64,000 nucleotides of DNA from the NCBI GenBank assembly GCA_029834535.1, contig JAQMWT010000059.1, forward strand, positions 170,795 to 234,794, read 5' to 3'. The position numbers were made by a program, and so were the translations under genes. Positions 18,415-28,603 of this stretch are shown here, piece after piece. Within the stretch, counting starts at the first letter, position 1. Each line of letters begins with the position of its first letter. The notes beneath the pieces are model-generated. The model saw nothing but the letters and a program-made list of their open reading frames with translations. It searched no databases and was not told where the DNA came from. Source of the DNA: Chrysophaeum taylorii. Taxonomy: Eukaryota; Sar; Pelagophyceae; Pelagomonadales; Pelagomonadaceae.

Positions 18415-20799
18415 ATGGAGGTCGTGAGGAAGAGCCTCGAGCTGCAGGAGGCGGAGTTCGCCAAGTCGCTCGCCGCACTCCGGGGGCTGTTCCAGAAGCA
18501 GGAGACCTTGGCCCGGGAGTCGGCGGACGCCAAGGCGGCGGCGGTCCAGGGGCGCGAGGCCTCGGACGCCGAGCTGATTCGTGAGGGTTCGAAAGTGCTC
18601 GAGCTCGAAGCGCGCGTCGAGGGCATGGAGGCCGTCGTGAAAAAGTTGCGCGAGGAGGTTGGGCGCGAGCGCTTGGGTCGATCGGCGGCCGAGGCCGACG
18701 TGGTGCGCTTGGGGGCGGAGCTCGAAGCCGCGCGACGCGACGCTTCGGAGGCGCGCGCGACCGCCGCCTCGGACGCGAGCGCCGAGGCCGTCGACCGCAT
18801 CAAGAAGGAAAACGAGCGCCTCCGCAATCTGGCTGGAGCCCTCAAGGCGCGCGTGACGAAGCGCGACGACGAGCTCAAGGCCGCGCGCGACGCCGCGGCG
18901 CGCGAGGCTTCCGCTCGGGCTGCCGTCGCTCTCGAGCTCGACGCGGCGCGACGCGCCGTCGAGACCGCGGCGGCCGACGGCACCTCTCTCGGGGCGCGCC
19001 TCGCCGAGGCCGAGGCGCGGGTCGCGGAGACCCGCGCCGACGCGGAGGCGAGGGTCGCGGAGGCGCGCGGCGACGCCGACGCGAGGGTCGCGGAGGCGCG
19101 CGGCGACGCGGACGCGAGGGTCGCGGAGGCCCGCGCCGACGACGCTGCGCACCTCGCCGCGCTGGAGACCGAGCGTGCGAAAAGCGTCAAGGCCGAGGCC
19201 GCGGCCGGACGCCTGCGAAAGTTCCTGCGCGACCTAAAGGAGAAGCACAAGGAGGCCATCGACGACGCCGCGGCCCGCGAAGCCGCCCTTCGCGTCGACC
19301 TCGACGCGGCGCGACGAGACGCCGAGGCCTTCCAGGTGCGCGTCGCCGCGCTCGAGACAGCGCTCGCCGCGCCGCGCGACCGCGACGAACCCGAGGACGA
19401 GCCCCACCCAAAGCGTCTCCGCCGCGAGCTCCCCGACGAAAGCGACCTCGAGGGCGGGGGGCCGGTCCAACCGGCGGCGGACGACGAGATGAACGCCCGA
19501 GCGGAGAACGGCGCGCCGCGCGATGACGATGATTCTATGGTAGCAGCAGAGGCGAAGGCGGAAGTGGAAGAGGACGACGAGGCCGTGCAAACGACGGGCG
19601 TCGCGGACGAAGAGCCCGCGGCCGAAGAGGAACCCCCCGCGCCGGAAGACGAGGAGGAGCTGATGCCGAGCGGTGACGACCTCCCGGTGGCGGCAGCGGA
19701 GGAGCCCGTGGCCCCCGATTTTCCCGCGAAGGACGAGGAGGCGGCGGCCGAGGAGGCGGCGGCCGAGGAGGCGGCGGCCGAGGAGCCGGCGGCCGAGGAG
19801 CCGGCGGCCGAGGAGCCGGCGGCCGAGGAGGCGGCCGAGGAGCCGGCGGCCGAGGAGCCGCTCGACGAAGAAGACGACCGCGCGGGAGACGAGGAGCCTC
19901 CGCCCGACCTCGAAATTGCTGGTGCCAGCGACGAGCCTGCTGCACCCGAGGAGCCTGCCGACAGGGAGGAAGCTGCCAACGACGAACGCGTCGACGACCC
20001 GGAGCGCGTCGACGATCCTGAGCGCGAAGACGAACAACCGGAGGACGAACAACCGGCCGAAGACGAACAACCCCCCGAGGACCCAGTCGCGTCGCGCGCG
20101 CGAGAGGAGCCGTCTGCGGAAGCGGATGATGTTCTGGAAGAAGAAGAAGAAGAGGAAGAAGAGGAGGAAGAGGGCGCCGAAGAACCACCCGGCATCGCCG
20201 GAGACGATGAAGAGGTGGCCGAGGAAAACGAGGAAGGCGAGCAGCCCGAGGCCGACGGAGACGAGGAGGAGGAGGAGGACGACGAGCTGCCCGCGCCGGA
20301 CGAGCCCGCGGGCGAGGAACCGAGCGGACGCGAGGACGATGACGCCGGTAACCCCTCTGGCGCCGAAGGGCGACATCGACTACATCGAGACTCTGGGGTC
20401 ACGCGCGACGCCGACGACGACGACGTCTTCGTCTCTCGCGCCAATCCCCGCGCCATGACGAACGATTCCATGGAGGGTCTCGACGAACTCGACGACGAGC
20501 CGATGGACACGGAGGCTATCCAACCCATGGATGACGAAGACGAGGACGACGAAGATCGAATGGACGACCGCGATGACGTCGACCAAGACAATCGCATGGA
20601 CGAGGACCAGGACGCTGCGGCCGCCCAGGACGATCGAGACGACCTTGATGTCGACCTCAAACCGGAGGACGACGATGTGGTTGTCGATGACGTCGACGAC
20701 GACGACGACGAAGACGACGTCGACGAAGACGTGCAAGTCGACCAACCCCCGTTCGACGCTCCGCCCGTCGACGCCGCCGACGAGGCCCCCCAGGCCTGA
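18415..20799 (+). CDS. coiled-coil protein with very long acidic repeat tail
   Basis: 794 aa from ATG 18415. Residues 1-330 are a long coiled coil. It includes a perfect-like internal repeat [11 protein letters not shown] (three units near residues 205-240) and heptad-rich stretches such as [20 protein letters not shown]. From about residue 340 to the end it is dominated by Glu, Asp, Pro and Ala, with repeats of AAEE/PAAEE (residues 440-485), Glu runs and Asp runs. It resembles acidic histone- or chaperone-binding tails in composition only. A single nuclear-type basic motif (HPKRLRREL) sits at the junction. No named family; possible role in chromatin or as a scaffold. The frame is intact despite extreme low complexity, which argues for selection on the protein. 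Confidence 0.75.
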   Translation: MEVVRKSLELQEAEFAKSLAALRGLFQKQETLARESADAKAAAVQGREASDAELIREGSKVLELEARVEGMEAVVKKLREEVGRERLGRSAAEADVVRLGAELEAARRDASEARATAASDASAEAVDRIKKENERLRNLAGALKARVTKRDDELKAARDAAAREASARAAVALELDAARRAVETAAADGTSLGARLAEAEARVAETRADAEARVAEARGDADARVAEARGDADARVAEARADDAAHLAALETERAKSVKAEAAAGRLRKFLRDLKEKHKEAIDDAAAREAALRVDLDAARRDAEAFQVRVAALETALAAPRDRDEPEDEPHPKRLRRELPDESDLEGGGPVQPAADDEMNARAENGAPRDDDDSMVAAEAKAEVEEDDEAVQTTGVADEEPAAEEEPPAPEDEEELMPSGDDLPVAAAEEPVAPDFPAKDEEAAAEEAAAEEAAAEEPAAEEPAAEEPAAEEAAEEPAAEEPLDEEDDRAGDEEPPPDLEIAGASDEPAAPEEPADREEAANDERVDDPERVDDPEREDEQPEDEQPAEDEQPPEDPVASRAREEPSAEADDVLEEEEEEEEEEEEGAEEPPGIAGDDEEVAEENEEGEQPEADGDEEEEEDDELPAPDEPAGEEPSGREDDDAGNPSGAEGRHRLHRDSGVTRDADDDDVFVSRANPRAMTNDSMEGLDELDDEPMDTEAIQPMDDEDEDDEDRMDDRDDVDQDNRMDEDQDAAAAQDDRDDLDVDLKPEDDDVVVDDVDDDDDEDDVDEDVQVDQPPFDAPPVDAADEAPQA

Positions 20800-21314
20800 C
20801 CTGCCTCTCTCCGTGTGCTCCCGTGTCCTCCCCATGTATACCTGTATTCACATCTGACGACCAAATGAAACTCGGTCTAGAGCCTCCTCTTCGCAACCTT
20901 CCTGGAGAGAGAAAGGAGAAGAAGCCTCGATTGTCCCAAAAAAAGCGACGAGACTTTGTCGTGGTCGTCGTCCGGTTCTATTTGTAGAAGAATACCTTCC
21001 CTCCCTCCCTCCCTCCCTCCCTCCCTCCCTCCCTCCGGACGCCTGTCGACATTTTGGAGCAGGCTCATATGAGGCAGCACACCTTACTTCGTTCGTCATA
21101 CTTCGGGGAGTGCGGGGACTACCGTTGCTGATAAAAAAAAACAGCGAGGCCCAAGGCAGCAGAAACTACAAAGAGAAAACGAGGAATCCCCGTCCTAGTA
21201 AAAAAGAGCAGCTTGGGTGCGGCGGCATAAGCCCGAAGCACGAAACTTCCGCGGACGAGCACCTGCTTGGAGTGAGGGCCACAGCGCCGGGGAATGGAGA
21301 AAGAAGAGGGGCGC
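20800..21314. other. intergenic between convergent genes, with CTCC repeat
   Basis: About 500 bp. The main feature is a (CTCC)n tract at 20996-21036. No gene recognised. Confidence 0.6.
20996..21036. repeat. (CTCC)n microsatellite
   Basis: About ten tetranucleotide units, uninterrupted; a homopurine-homopyrimidine tract. Confidence 0.9.
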
Positions 21315-21875
21315 CTATTCAGGCAGCACAGGGATGCCGCTGTCATACATCTTCTTGACGACTGGGACCTCCTTGATGTCTTTCCACCACTTCGCAACTT
21401 TGGGGAACTTGTCGAATTCGGGGGCCTTCTTGAGTAGCCACTCAAACACGAAGATGGCGTAAAAGTCGACGATCGACGGCTTGTCGCCGAGGAAGAAGCC
21501 ATGGGTGAGCTTGGAGTCGAGCAACTCGTACCACTTTTCAGCTCGCGTCGGGTCGCTCGCGAGTTTGTCGGCGAGCGTCTCGGTGAAGATATCGGTAAGG
21601 TCGAGGAGATACTGCTTACACAACATCTTGGCCTCGGGGTTCAGCCCGTTCAAAGAGTACATCTCGCCGATGACTTCCAAAATGGCCGTCGTCTGGGACA
21701 TGGTCACACCATTCGGAAAGGTCACAATTGGCACGGTAAAGCGAGGACCTTTGGGCGCCTCGTCCTGTTGCTTGATCTCGTATGCCGCGCCCGCCGCGTC
21801 GAGCGTCAGCTTGATAGGTGCAGCACGCCCGTAGAATTTACGGCACGCAGTCCAGTAGTACAGTGTGTGTGACAT
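21315..21875 (-). CDS. glutathione S-transferase
   Basis: 186 aa from ATG 21875, shorter than the usual 200-220. Conjugates glutathione to electrophiles, or acts as an isomerase, in the cytosol. The N-terminal thioredoxin-like part starts MSHTLYYWTACRKFYGRAAP with Tyr residues in the usual catalytic place, then VPIVTFPNGVTMSQTTAILE, where P-x-x-x-F and S-Q-T-x-A-I-L bind glutathione. The helical C-terminal part has GFFLGDKPSIVDFYAIFVFE, the N-capping box and hydrophobic staple of GSTs. Sigma/alpha-like by pattern, class not certain. Single exon; upstream lies a gene-poor region. Confidence 0.9.
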   Translation of the reverse strand: MSHTLYYWTACRKFYGRAAPIKLTLDAAGAAYEIKQQDEAPKGPRFTVPIVTFPNGVTMSQTTAILEVIGEMYSLNGLNPEAKMLCKQYLLDLTDIFTETLADKLASDPTRAEKWYELLDSKLTHGFFLGDKPSIVDFYAIFVFEWLLKKAPEFDKFPKVAKWWKDIKEVPVVKKMYDSGIPVLPE

Positions 21876-23497
21876 CGCCTTTTGTTCGCAGGATTCTCAA
21901 AGGAAAGAATTGGTGATATGGAGCTTCTTTGTGTTTGAACCTTTCGGCCAACGTAACTACAACTTCACTTTCTTCTCCCCGGGGGTCGACGGTAATTCCC
22001 GACTCGCGGGCCGTCGCGACTCAAGAGCTCTCCGCTGCGGAAGCACCTGCTTAAGTTCCCATCCGCATGTCACCCAGACTATGCAGTCGATGCATTTTGA
22101 CGAGGTCTTGTTTAGTCGTATTAGTATGATCGCTCTCATCGCATGGATACACTTGCGCGCAATTTTACCAGCACGACGAGCCATCATCAAAACCGGGATG
22201 GCACTAACTACGATGAATTACAATCAACAAAACAACAGGCTGCCTCTGTGGTATAGATGATATCTGATTGAACTATTGAACCGAACCGACTTCCTGTTAA
22301 GCCTCACGCCAGCGCCGGAAACTCACACGGCTGGGAGCACGTTCCCGTGCGTGTGCCGAGGCTCGCCGTCTTTGAACTCTCAGACGTTCTGTGGGTAGGA
22401 GATCATGTGCTTCATCTACGGGTGGGCAATTGCTCGCTACTCGAGCCTTTCGAGCGGAGCGGAGCGAAACGAAACATTGTGTGCTTGTACGAAACGGAAT
22501 TCCGTTGCACTTCCGCAGAACAGGTGCGCGGCGGTGTCCTACCGCATCGAGGAGATCGGCCAGGAGCTCGCGAGAAATCGGAGGAAATCGACGACGGAAG
22601 GTCAAAAACGCCTGGTGAAATTGGGGTCGAGGTTGAAGTTGTAGGCGACGCCGGGAATCTTCCCTGATGTACTGATTCATCAATGCACGTGTTCGTCGCG
22701 ATATGGGCTGTGACTTGTTGGAGGAAGTTTCTACCCCAGAGACGGCGAATCAAACGTCTTATAGAGCGCAGTGTCGGTTCCTCCGTCTGCGCGCGAGCGC
22801 TGATCCAAGGACGAGCTCACTGACAACGTTGCTTGCAGTCTTGGCGATGATGGGCATATTCGCCCCCCCGTATCTGTGTCGCGCCCAAAACAAGCACTGT
22901 CGCAGCTTATCGCAATTGCTCTTCTCTTTCCTCGCCACATCACTGCCACGACAGAGCTTCTGGATGGATCCCGCCGTTGGCGGCTCTAAACTCGAGCGCA
23001 GCTTCCTAATCTCGAGCAGGTTTGCTTCTAAAACTGGTTGGGCTTGATTGTGTTCCAGGATCAACTGATGTTGCGACTCCTCTGAACGCCGCAGCGCCGG
23101 TTGCGGCGGAGCCTTCGGGACCCAAGGAAACGGTATGACGCAGGGCTGACAGGCCAAGGGGCGGCGGTCAAGAGAACCATATATGTAATTCGCACCAGCG
23201 CGCGGCCTCCGGGTGTATCCGATCCTGCACTTTCGCTTCTTATGCGCCCGCCCAAAAAATAGCGGTAGCTTTTTTTCGCCCGATGGAGTCGATGACACGT
23301 ACGAAGAGAAGCGTGAGCTTGTCGCGCCGATTTTGAGTGCTGGTGACGTGCATGGAGGCTTGAGGAGACGTCAATCCCACGGACTCGATCACTACTGCTA
23401 CAGACGATCTCACATTTTACGAGACAGCCTTTTTTGGTGTTTTATTATTCCGTTGAACTCATCTTAATTTTTACCATAATATTTATGCTCTCAAAAA
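21876..23497. other. gene-poor region
   Basis: About 1.6 kb, less GC-rich than the flanks. Open frames exist on both strands (for example 22759-23298 on the minus strand) but they start with GTG or TTG and have no recognisable domain. A minus-strand segment near 23061-23255 begins MVLLTAAPWPVSPAS and could be a leader exon, but no continuation is convincing. Confidence 0.5.
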
Positions 23498-24100
23498 ATG
23501 CTTGTGGTAGTGAGTTCGGAATTTTGCCGCACAAACATGGTGAACATGGCCCCCAACGCCTACCGAGACGTCTCGAGCTTGCTGCAACCCGCACACTTTG
23601 CGAGTGCGAATGATTCCAGGATCGAATCTTCGTGCGCAGCAGGCCTCAACCTGGAAGTGGCTTGCTGCACGGAAAAGTGTGGGTGCAGAGTGCGCAACCG
23701 TGTTCTTGTTAAAGAGACGGTCACCTCATCGAGTATCTTTCGCTCGTACTTAATGGGAGCCCTGAACTTCGGGTTCGAAAATCCAACGGTGTTCTTGGAG
23801 CCGAGCGGATCATTGGCGACGTTTTGGTGCTACCGCTGCCGGCACGCCATAGCCTCGGAGGAGGAGGCATCCATCTTAGTCAGCGACTGCAAGGTGCGGT
23901 TCGAGCTTTGCTGGATTGACGGCAAACAAGACGAAATGTTTGTTGCGGAACGCAGCGACGCGCATCACTTTTTCCGTCTCCCGCTGACCGAGTTGGCGAG
24001 CGAAAAAAAGCTCCGCGAGATGAAGCTTACCGCGTTCCCTATCACAGATAACGACCTCAAGCCCGAGGAGCAGGTCTTGCAAGAACACCAAGATGAGTGA
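23498..24100 (+). CDS. unknown protein with cysteine pairs
   Basis: 200 aa from ATG 23498 (other in-frame ATGs at codons 14 and 17). It has two possible metal-binding clusters: CCTEKCGC around residue 56 and FWCYRCRHA around residue 109. Between and after these it looks beta-rich (SSIFRSYLMGALNFGFENPT, DCKVRFELCWIDG). No family recognised. Its last 8 bases overlap the ATG of the next proposed gene, which is unusual in a nuclear genome; one of the two models may be wrong or they may be alternative exons of one gene. Confidence 0.5.
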   Translation: MLVVVSSEFCRTNMVNMAPNAYRDVSSLLQPAHFASANDSRIESSCAAGLNLEVACCTEKCGCRVRNRVLVKETVTSSSIFRSYLMGALNFGFENPTVFLEPSGSLATFWCYRCRHAIASEEEASILVSDCKVRFELCWIDGKQDEMFVAERSDAHHFFRLPLTELASEKKLREMKLTAFPITDNDLKPEEQVLQEHQDE

Positions 24101-24935
24101 CTACGCAGCTAAGCTGACCGACGCGGGAGCTCTAGAATCTGGAGAAAAGCACATTGAAAAGGTGATTCACCAAGAGCCGGATGTCAAACGCGCGAGCCCG
24201 CCCGCGTCTCACGTTCCACCATTTTTCATGATAGTGAGTTGAGCTGGGACGTCTTCAGGCGCTGCCGACTCCGTTTCCTCCGGTTGCGAGAACCTTCGAG
24301 GACGCCTCCAAGACTTGTCTTCAGAGGTTTCCAACGTGTACAACGCGATCGACGAGGCAGACGCGAAGGCCGACCTCGCTCTTGCAGAAGCGGCAGCCGT
24401 AGATCTAAAGCGCCGTGTCGGCGCCGCGACCGAGGACGCTCGCCGCATGTCGGTTAATCTCCGGGGCAAGAACGCCGAGGCCAAGGCTACGGTGGCGAAG
24501 CTGCAGGACGAACTCAACGACGGCGAGAGAAAGGTCAATGCCAAGGAAGGGCTTCTTTCTAAGCTGCTGCAGAGCACGGTGTAGACCCTCGGAACGTGGA
24601 CGGCCGTCTTTCTCCGCAAGATTGGCGCGGGTGGAGGCGCGGCGGCGTTGATGTAAGAGCTCGGCACTCGACTCGGCGTCGAAGAACGAATACCCGAAAC
24701 ATTGCGTGCTAAGTACAACAAAAATCTGCGCAAGGTCGAGGCAGAAATTCGCAAGGTCGACGGCGAGGCCGACGAGATCAAGCGCCTTAAGTGCTCGATC
24801 AACGACTTGATCCGACAAATGCGCGACAACGACACCAAAATTGGTGAGCAGATCAATCTCGTCGAGAGCCTCGAGGGAGCTTGCCGTGAACTCGACCAGT
24901 ACCTGGAAGCCGCCTCCAGTCTCGTTGACCAATAG
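24093..24935 (+). CDS. coiled-coil protein, tentative three-exon model
   Basis: Proposed exons are 24093-24233, 24291-24578 and 24660-24935 (234 aa, all phase 0). The first donor GTGAGT is strong, but the acceptors (gcgag, aagag) are weak, so boundaries are uncertain. The product starts MSDYAAKLTDAGALESGEKH and then is heptad-rich: VYNAIDEADAKADLALAEAA, LNDGERKVNAKEGLLSKLLQ, KNLRKVEAEIRKVDGEADEI. It looks like a structural or tethering coiled coil. A simpler view is two separate short coiled-coil exons belonging to an unseen larger transcript. Confidence 0.35.
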
Positions 24936-26186
24936 GTAGACGTGGGATTCAGATGCCGACGACGGAGCTTGGAGGTGAACTATTGCGATGCGGAGAAAAG
25001 ATGAGCACTCTACTTTGCGTAAACTGGCCGCGAGTTCTCCTGGCGAGGGCCTGTTTGGCCGTGTCTGTCCTTTCTTGATCTCACCGCACCGATGATGATG
25101 AGTCAAACGAGTATGGTGATTGATGTTACGCACACGTAGTACCTTATAGCTCGCATCATCAGATTTGGAAGCGTCCTACCGACTACAGAGACGGAGACTC
25201 GACTGAGTCGGAATACAACCTTTCTCTCGAATAAAAGTAAAAATTTTTCGTGTGGGCCTCCTTCGTCCTCCTGCTTCTTCTTCCTTCTGCTACTTTGTTG
25301 ATCGCTGTGCTCTTCTTGAGTCGCCCTCTATGCTTTTTCTGCTTGCAACTCTCCGTTTTTCTCCTGCCTTTTCCATTTGATATCTTCTTTCCATTGGCTC
25401 TTTTCCTGCTGCTTTCTTCGCCGACCTCACACTTTCCCTTCTGAATTTCTCTCAATTTTGCTCCTGTTCCGCTTTTTGTTTCGCGCTTTCTTGTTTGTGA
25501 TTACATCGCCATCCTCGCACTTATTAGTCCCCTCCTTTCTCTCCTACATCCCCATTCGCTCCCTGCTTCCCGGAACCCTTGCGGTCGCCTTTTTTTTTTT
25601 TTTCATCTGCCTTCGCCGTTCCTTATGTTCTCATTAATTTACCTTCGGTACGATCCTCGTGCTACGGCGATGGGATCAGTCTACGCCCCATGCACTGGGT
25701 TGGCCCATAGTTAGTTAGTAAATTAGTTCGCTACGATCCTCCGCGCTTGCTCTTCGAAGAGCCTGGGGGTTGGTCGTGCACCATAAAAGCGTCATCGGCG
25801 AGCACCCTGGGGGAGAGGTTAAAGCGCGTTCGCCGCGGATCCGATCTGCGGGGCAGGCGAAGAGACGAGAGTGCTTAGCCGCTACTACGACATAGTGAGC
25901 ACGGGCGGCCTAACCGAGGCGGCGTCGCGGGCAGTTGGGGCGCAGCCCGGCCCCTTCGTGCGGGTTGAACATTATGATATTAATTGTATATACAAATATA
26001 ATAATAATGATGAGGCGGCACCAGTCCGTTTATGTGCCATAAACGGTGTATGTGCCATCAGAGAGGTTGGCGTGTGTGGTCGTCGTCTGGAAGGGGCGAA
26101 TGAATTCACGAGGGAGGGTAGCATTAGTCATATGCGGGAAGGAGGGTGTGTCGCGTGCTAGAGGGTGTTGAAGCGAGATGACGGTG
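24936..26186. other. intergenic with a long pyrimidine-rich tract
   Basis: About 1.25 kb without a supported gene. From about 25240 to 25640 the plus strand is strongly enriched in C and T, including a run of 16 T near 25590. From 25740 to 25960 the sequence is GC-rich with several short inverted repeats but I could not fold it into a known RNA. Confidence 0.55.
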
Positions 26187-27260
26187 TCAGCTCGCCTCAA
26201 CATTAATATTATGAGGTTGGTGATTGGAATAGAGTGCTTTGGCAATGTGACGTGCCCAGAGCTCGTAGCCTGCTTCGTTGGGGTGAACGCCGTCCGAGGC
26301 GACGAAGGTCTGGTCGGGGGTATCCGGCGACGGGCGGACCGCGTCGACGAACAAGATGCGCTGCTTGTCGAGGAGCTGTCTGGATTTTTGTGCCAGGAGT
26401 TGTTTTTGCTGGTCCCACTGGTTTGCGATGAAAATGACGTAAGATCGGAGCGGCTCGCGAAACGAGGCGAGGCCTACGGGAAGTGCGGGCAATACGACCC
26501 TCGCCGAGTCGCCGCAGGTGTGCTTGATCTCGGCGAGGAACTGCGTGAGCTCGTCGCGGAAGGCCCAGGGTGTGCGGACCTGGCCGCGCGCGAGGTGTTT
26601 GAAGTCGTTGAGGCCGCACATGACGACGACGACGTCGTATTTTTTGGCGTCGCCCTGGGCGAGCTGCGGCAGGAGCGTCCGTCGCATCGCACCAATGTCG
26701 CCGCCCGTGACCCCCAGCGCACGCCACTCGACCTGGCGCTTGAGCTTGTCGGCGAGGGCGCGGCAGACGCGGCGCGGGAGAGGTGGTCCGCCTTCGATCG
26801 CCTCGCCGGGTGCGCCGCCGACCCCCGTCACGAGCGAGTCGCCAAGGAACAAGACGCGGACGCGCGGCACGTCAACGCGAGGCTCATCGAACCAGGACGC
26901 GAGGCGCCGGCGCCACATCTTGCTCTTCTCGCTAATGACCCGCTGTTTCTCCTTGAACTTATTGAGCGCGAGGTTGGGCAATTCGAGGCCCATTTTGCGC
27001 GCGTTAATCTCCGGCAAGGGTCGATAGCTCTGCTCGTGGAGCACTGCCTGACCGACGGCGACAGACGTCAGCGTCGCGAAGGACGCCGCCGCTCTCCAAA
27101 AGTAGGTCGCCACCGTGCGCATCGTCAGAGCCTCGCGCACCGCGTTCGCCACCAAGAATCCAATGCCGCGGCCCAAGACGCTCCTCGGGTTCGTCACGAT
27201 TGTCGGGGCGACCCGCGCGCGTCGTGTCGGGGGTGACGCGATGCCGCCTAGTCGCAACAT
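26187..27260 (-). CDS. SGNH/GDSL-type hydrolase
   Basis: 357 aa from ATG 27260 (an upstream GTG is not used). Residues from about 145 carry all SGNH blocks: VRVLFLGDSLVTG (catalytic Ser in GDS), GVTGGDIGA (oxyanion Gly), VVVVMCGLNDFKHLARGQ (Asn in GLND) and ASDGVHPNEAGY (Asp and His of the triad). Expected activity is esterase or lipase; the substrate is unknown. The N-terminal 140 residues hold basic and hydrophobic parts (EALTMRTVATYFWRAAASFA), possibly a membrane anchor or targeting leader. It is divergent from the B3GNTL1-like gene, with 156 bp between start codons. Confidence 0.87.
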   Translation of the reverse strand: MLRLGGIASPPTRRARVAPTIVTNPRSVLGRGIGFLVANAVREALTMRTVATYFWRAAASFATLTSVAVGQAVLHEQSYRPLPEINARKMGLELPNLALNKFKEKQRVISEKSKMWRRRLASWFDEPRVDVPRVRVLFLGDSLVTGVGGAPGEAIEGGPPLPRRVCRALADKLKRQVEWRALGVTGGDIGAMRRTLLPQLAQGDAKKYDVVVVMCGLNDFKHLARGQVRTPWAFRDELTQFLAEIKHTCGDSARVVLPALPVGLASFREPLRSYVIFIANQWDQQKQLLAQKSRQLLDKQRILFVDAVRPSPDTPDQTFVASDGVHPNEAGYELWARHIAKALYSNHQPHNINVEAS

Positions 27261-27416
27261 CGCCACGATAAATTAGAGACCACGCAGTCGTGACGTCAGG
27301 CAAGAACTTTCCCAAAGAATAGACGCAAGGTTTTTTTTTTGGTATATAATAAATAAATAAATCTAGGAGGGCGGTTAGTTATTATTAGGCGACCGACGAC
27401 GAGGTGCGATGGGAGG

Positions 27417-28469
27417 ATGCTTGTCTCCGTGTGCGTCCCCGCGCACGACGCCGAGGAGTTCATCGGCGAGGCGCTGGCGTCGGTCGTAGCGCAGGATTAT
27501 GCGGAGGTAGAGTGCGTAGTGGTCGACGACGGGAGCGCCGACGGGACGTACGCAGCGGCGCTGGAGTGGGAGGTGTCGTTCGCGGCAGCGAAGAAACGCC
27601 TCGTTGTGGTCCGGCAGGGGACGAACCGGGGCGCGGGCGCGGCGCGGAACGCGGCGATCGCGGCGGCCTCTGGCGAGTGGATCTGCAGCCTCGACGCCGA
27701 CGACACGTGCGCGCCGCAGCGCGTGAGGCGGCTCTTGGAGGCGGCCGCGGGCCTCGAGGCACCTCGAGCGACGCTGTTGGGATCCCGCTTCGAGCGAATC
27801 CCGGCGACGGCGACGCCACGGTACGCGCAGTGGGCCAACGGACTCTCTGCCGACCGTTGTGTGCTCGAGCGCTTTCGCGAGGTCACGATCGTCCAGCCGA
27901 CGTGGTTCTTCCATCGGCGCGTTTGGGAAGTCGCGGGAAAGTACGACGAGGACGACCTCAAGTGCGATGACCTGCGTTTTTTCCATCGTCACCTCGAGAG
28001 GGGTGGGAGGTTGCACCGGGTCGACGAGGTCCTCGTGCGGTATCGGCACCGCGAGAGGGCGGGCCTCTCGTTCGTCACGCCGCGCCGCCTTCTCGTGCGA
28101 TGGCGCGTCGAGGCCTTCGCGCGAAGCGTTCTGCTGCTGGGTCATCATCGTCGTCGTTGGGGGGTCTTTTCGATTTGGGGCGCTGGCCGGGACGCGCGCG
28201 AATTCGTGAGCGCGCTCAGCGATCTCGACTCCGCCTTGGCGCGCAGGATCCGCGCGCTCCACGACGTCGACGAGCACAAGCTCCGCGCCAAGCGCTATGT
28301 CAACGGTCGCACCGGGTTCGCGGTCGACGTGCAGCACACGTCCCTCATCGCAGCGCCGTTTGTCGTGTGCGTCGCCCTCGATCGGTTTCCCGCGTTGGAG
28401 GCAGCCGTGCGGACCCTCGCGGCAGCCCGCGGTCTCGTAGAAGGCGTAGACTACTGGCATTTCAACTAG
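27417..28469 (+). CDS. B3GNTL1: B3GNTL1-like family 2 glycosyltransferase
   Basis: 350 aa. Residues 1-110 are a GT-A fold of family GT2: VSVCVPAHDAEEFIGEALAS, then ECVVVDDGSADGT (nucleotide-binding Asp pair) and WICSLDADDTCAPQR (metal-binding DxD-like SLDADD). The middle PTWFFHRRVWEVAGKYDEDD and DDLRFFHRHLERGG, and the special C-terminal domain WGVFSIWGAGRDAREFV, HDVDEHKLR and PFVVCVALD, match the animal UDP-GlcNAc:betaGal beta-1,3-N-acetylglucosaminyltransferase-like protein 1 along its length, including a final ending in a short HFN/HFS motif. Real substrate is not established for that family. No signal peptide is visible, so it may be cytosolic. A (GAA)n repeat follows the stop directly. 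Confidence 0.9.
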   Translation: MLVSVCVPAHDAEEFIGEALASVVAQDYAEVECVVVDDGSADGTYAAALEWEVSFAAAKKRLVVVRQGTNRGAGAARNAAIAAASGEWICSLDADDTCAPQRVRRLLEAAAGLEAPRATLLGSRFERIPATATPRYAQWANGLSADRCVLERFREVTIVQPTWFFHRRVWEVAGKYDEDDLKCDDLRFFHRHLERGGRLHRVDEVLVRYRHRERAGLSFVTPRRLLVRWRVEAFARSVLLLGHHRRRWGVFSIWGAGRDAREFVSALSDLDSALARRIRALHDVDEHKLRAKRYVNGRTGFAVDVQHTSLIAAPFVVCVALDRFPALEAAVRTLAAARGLVEGVDYWHFN

Positions 28470-28481
28470 AGAAGACAGACA

Positions 28482-28557
28482 ACACCAAGAAGAAGAAGAA
28501 GAAGAAGAAGAAGAAGAAGAAGAAGAAGAAGAAGAAGAAGAAGAAGAAGAAGAAGAA
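28482..28557. repeat. (GAA)n microsatellite
   Basis: About 25 uninterrupted AAG/GAA units, 13 bp after the B3GNTL1-like stop codon; in its 3' UTR or terminator. Long GAA tracts are prone to triplex formation and length change. Confidence 0.95.
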
Positions 28558-28603
28558 CTAAATAACTAACTCCCCACCTTGTAATTATAATTATTTTGCT
28601 CTT

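Noticed and set aside
18402-20864. 820-codon minus-strand frame rich in Ser
   Set aside because: It lies opposite the acidic coiled-coil gene; its Ser/Ala composition is the complement of Glu/Asp/Ala codons and it has no domain.
22759-23298. 179-codon minus-strand frame
   Set aside because: No ATG start, no domain, and possible splice joins were not convincing.
25740-25960. Possible tRNA or structured RNA
   Set aside because: I looked for a T-loop GTTCRANNC and acceptor pairing and did not find them; the GC-rich segment does not fit a known RNA.
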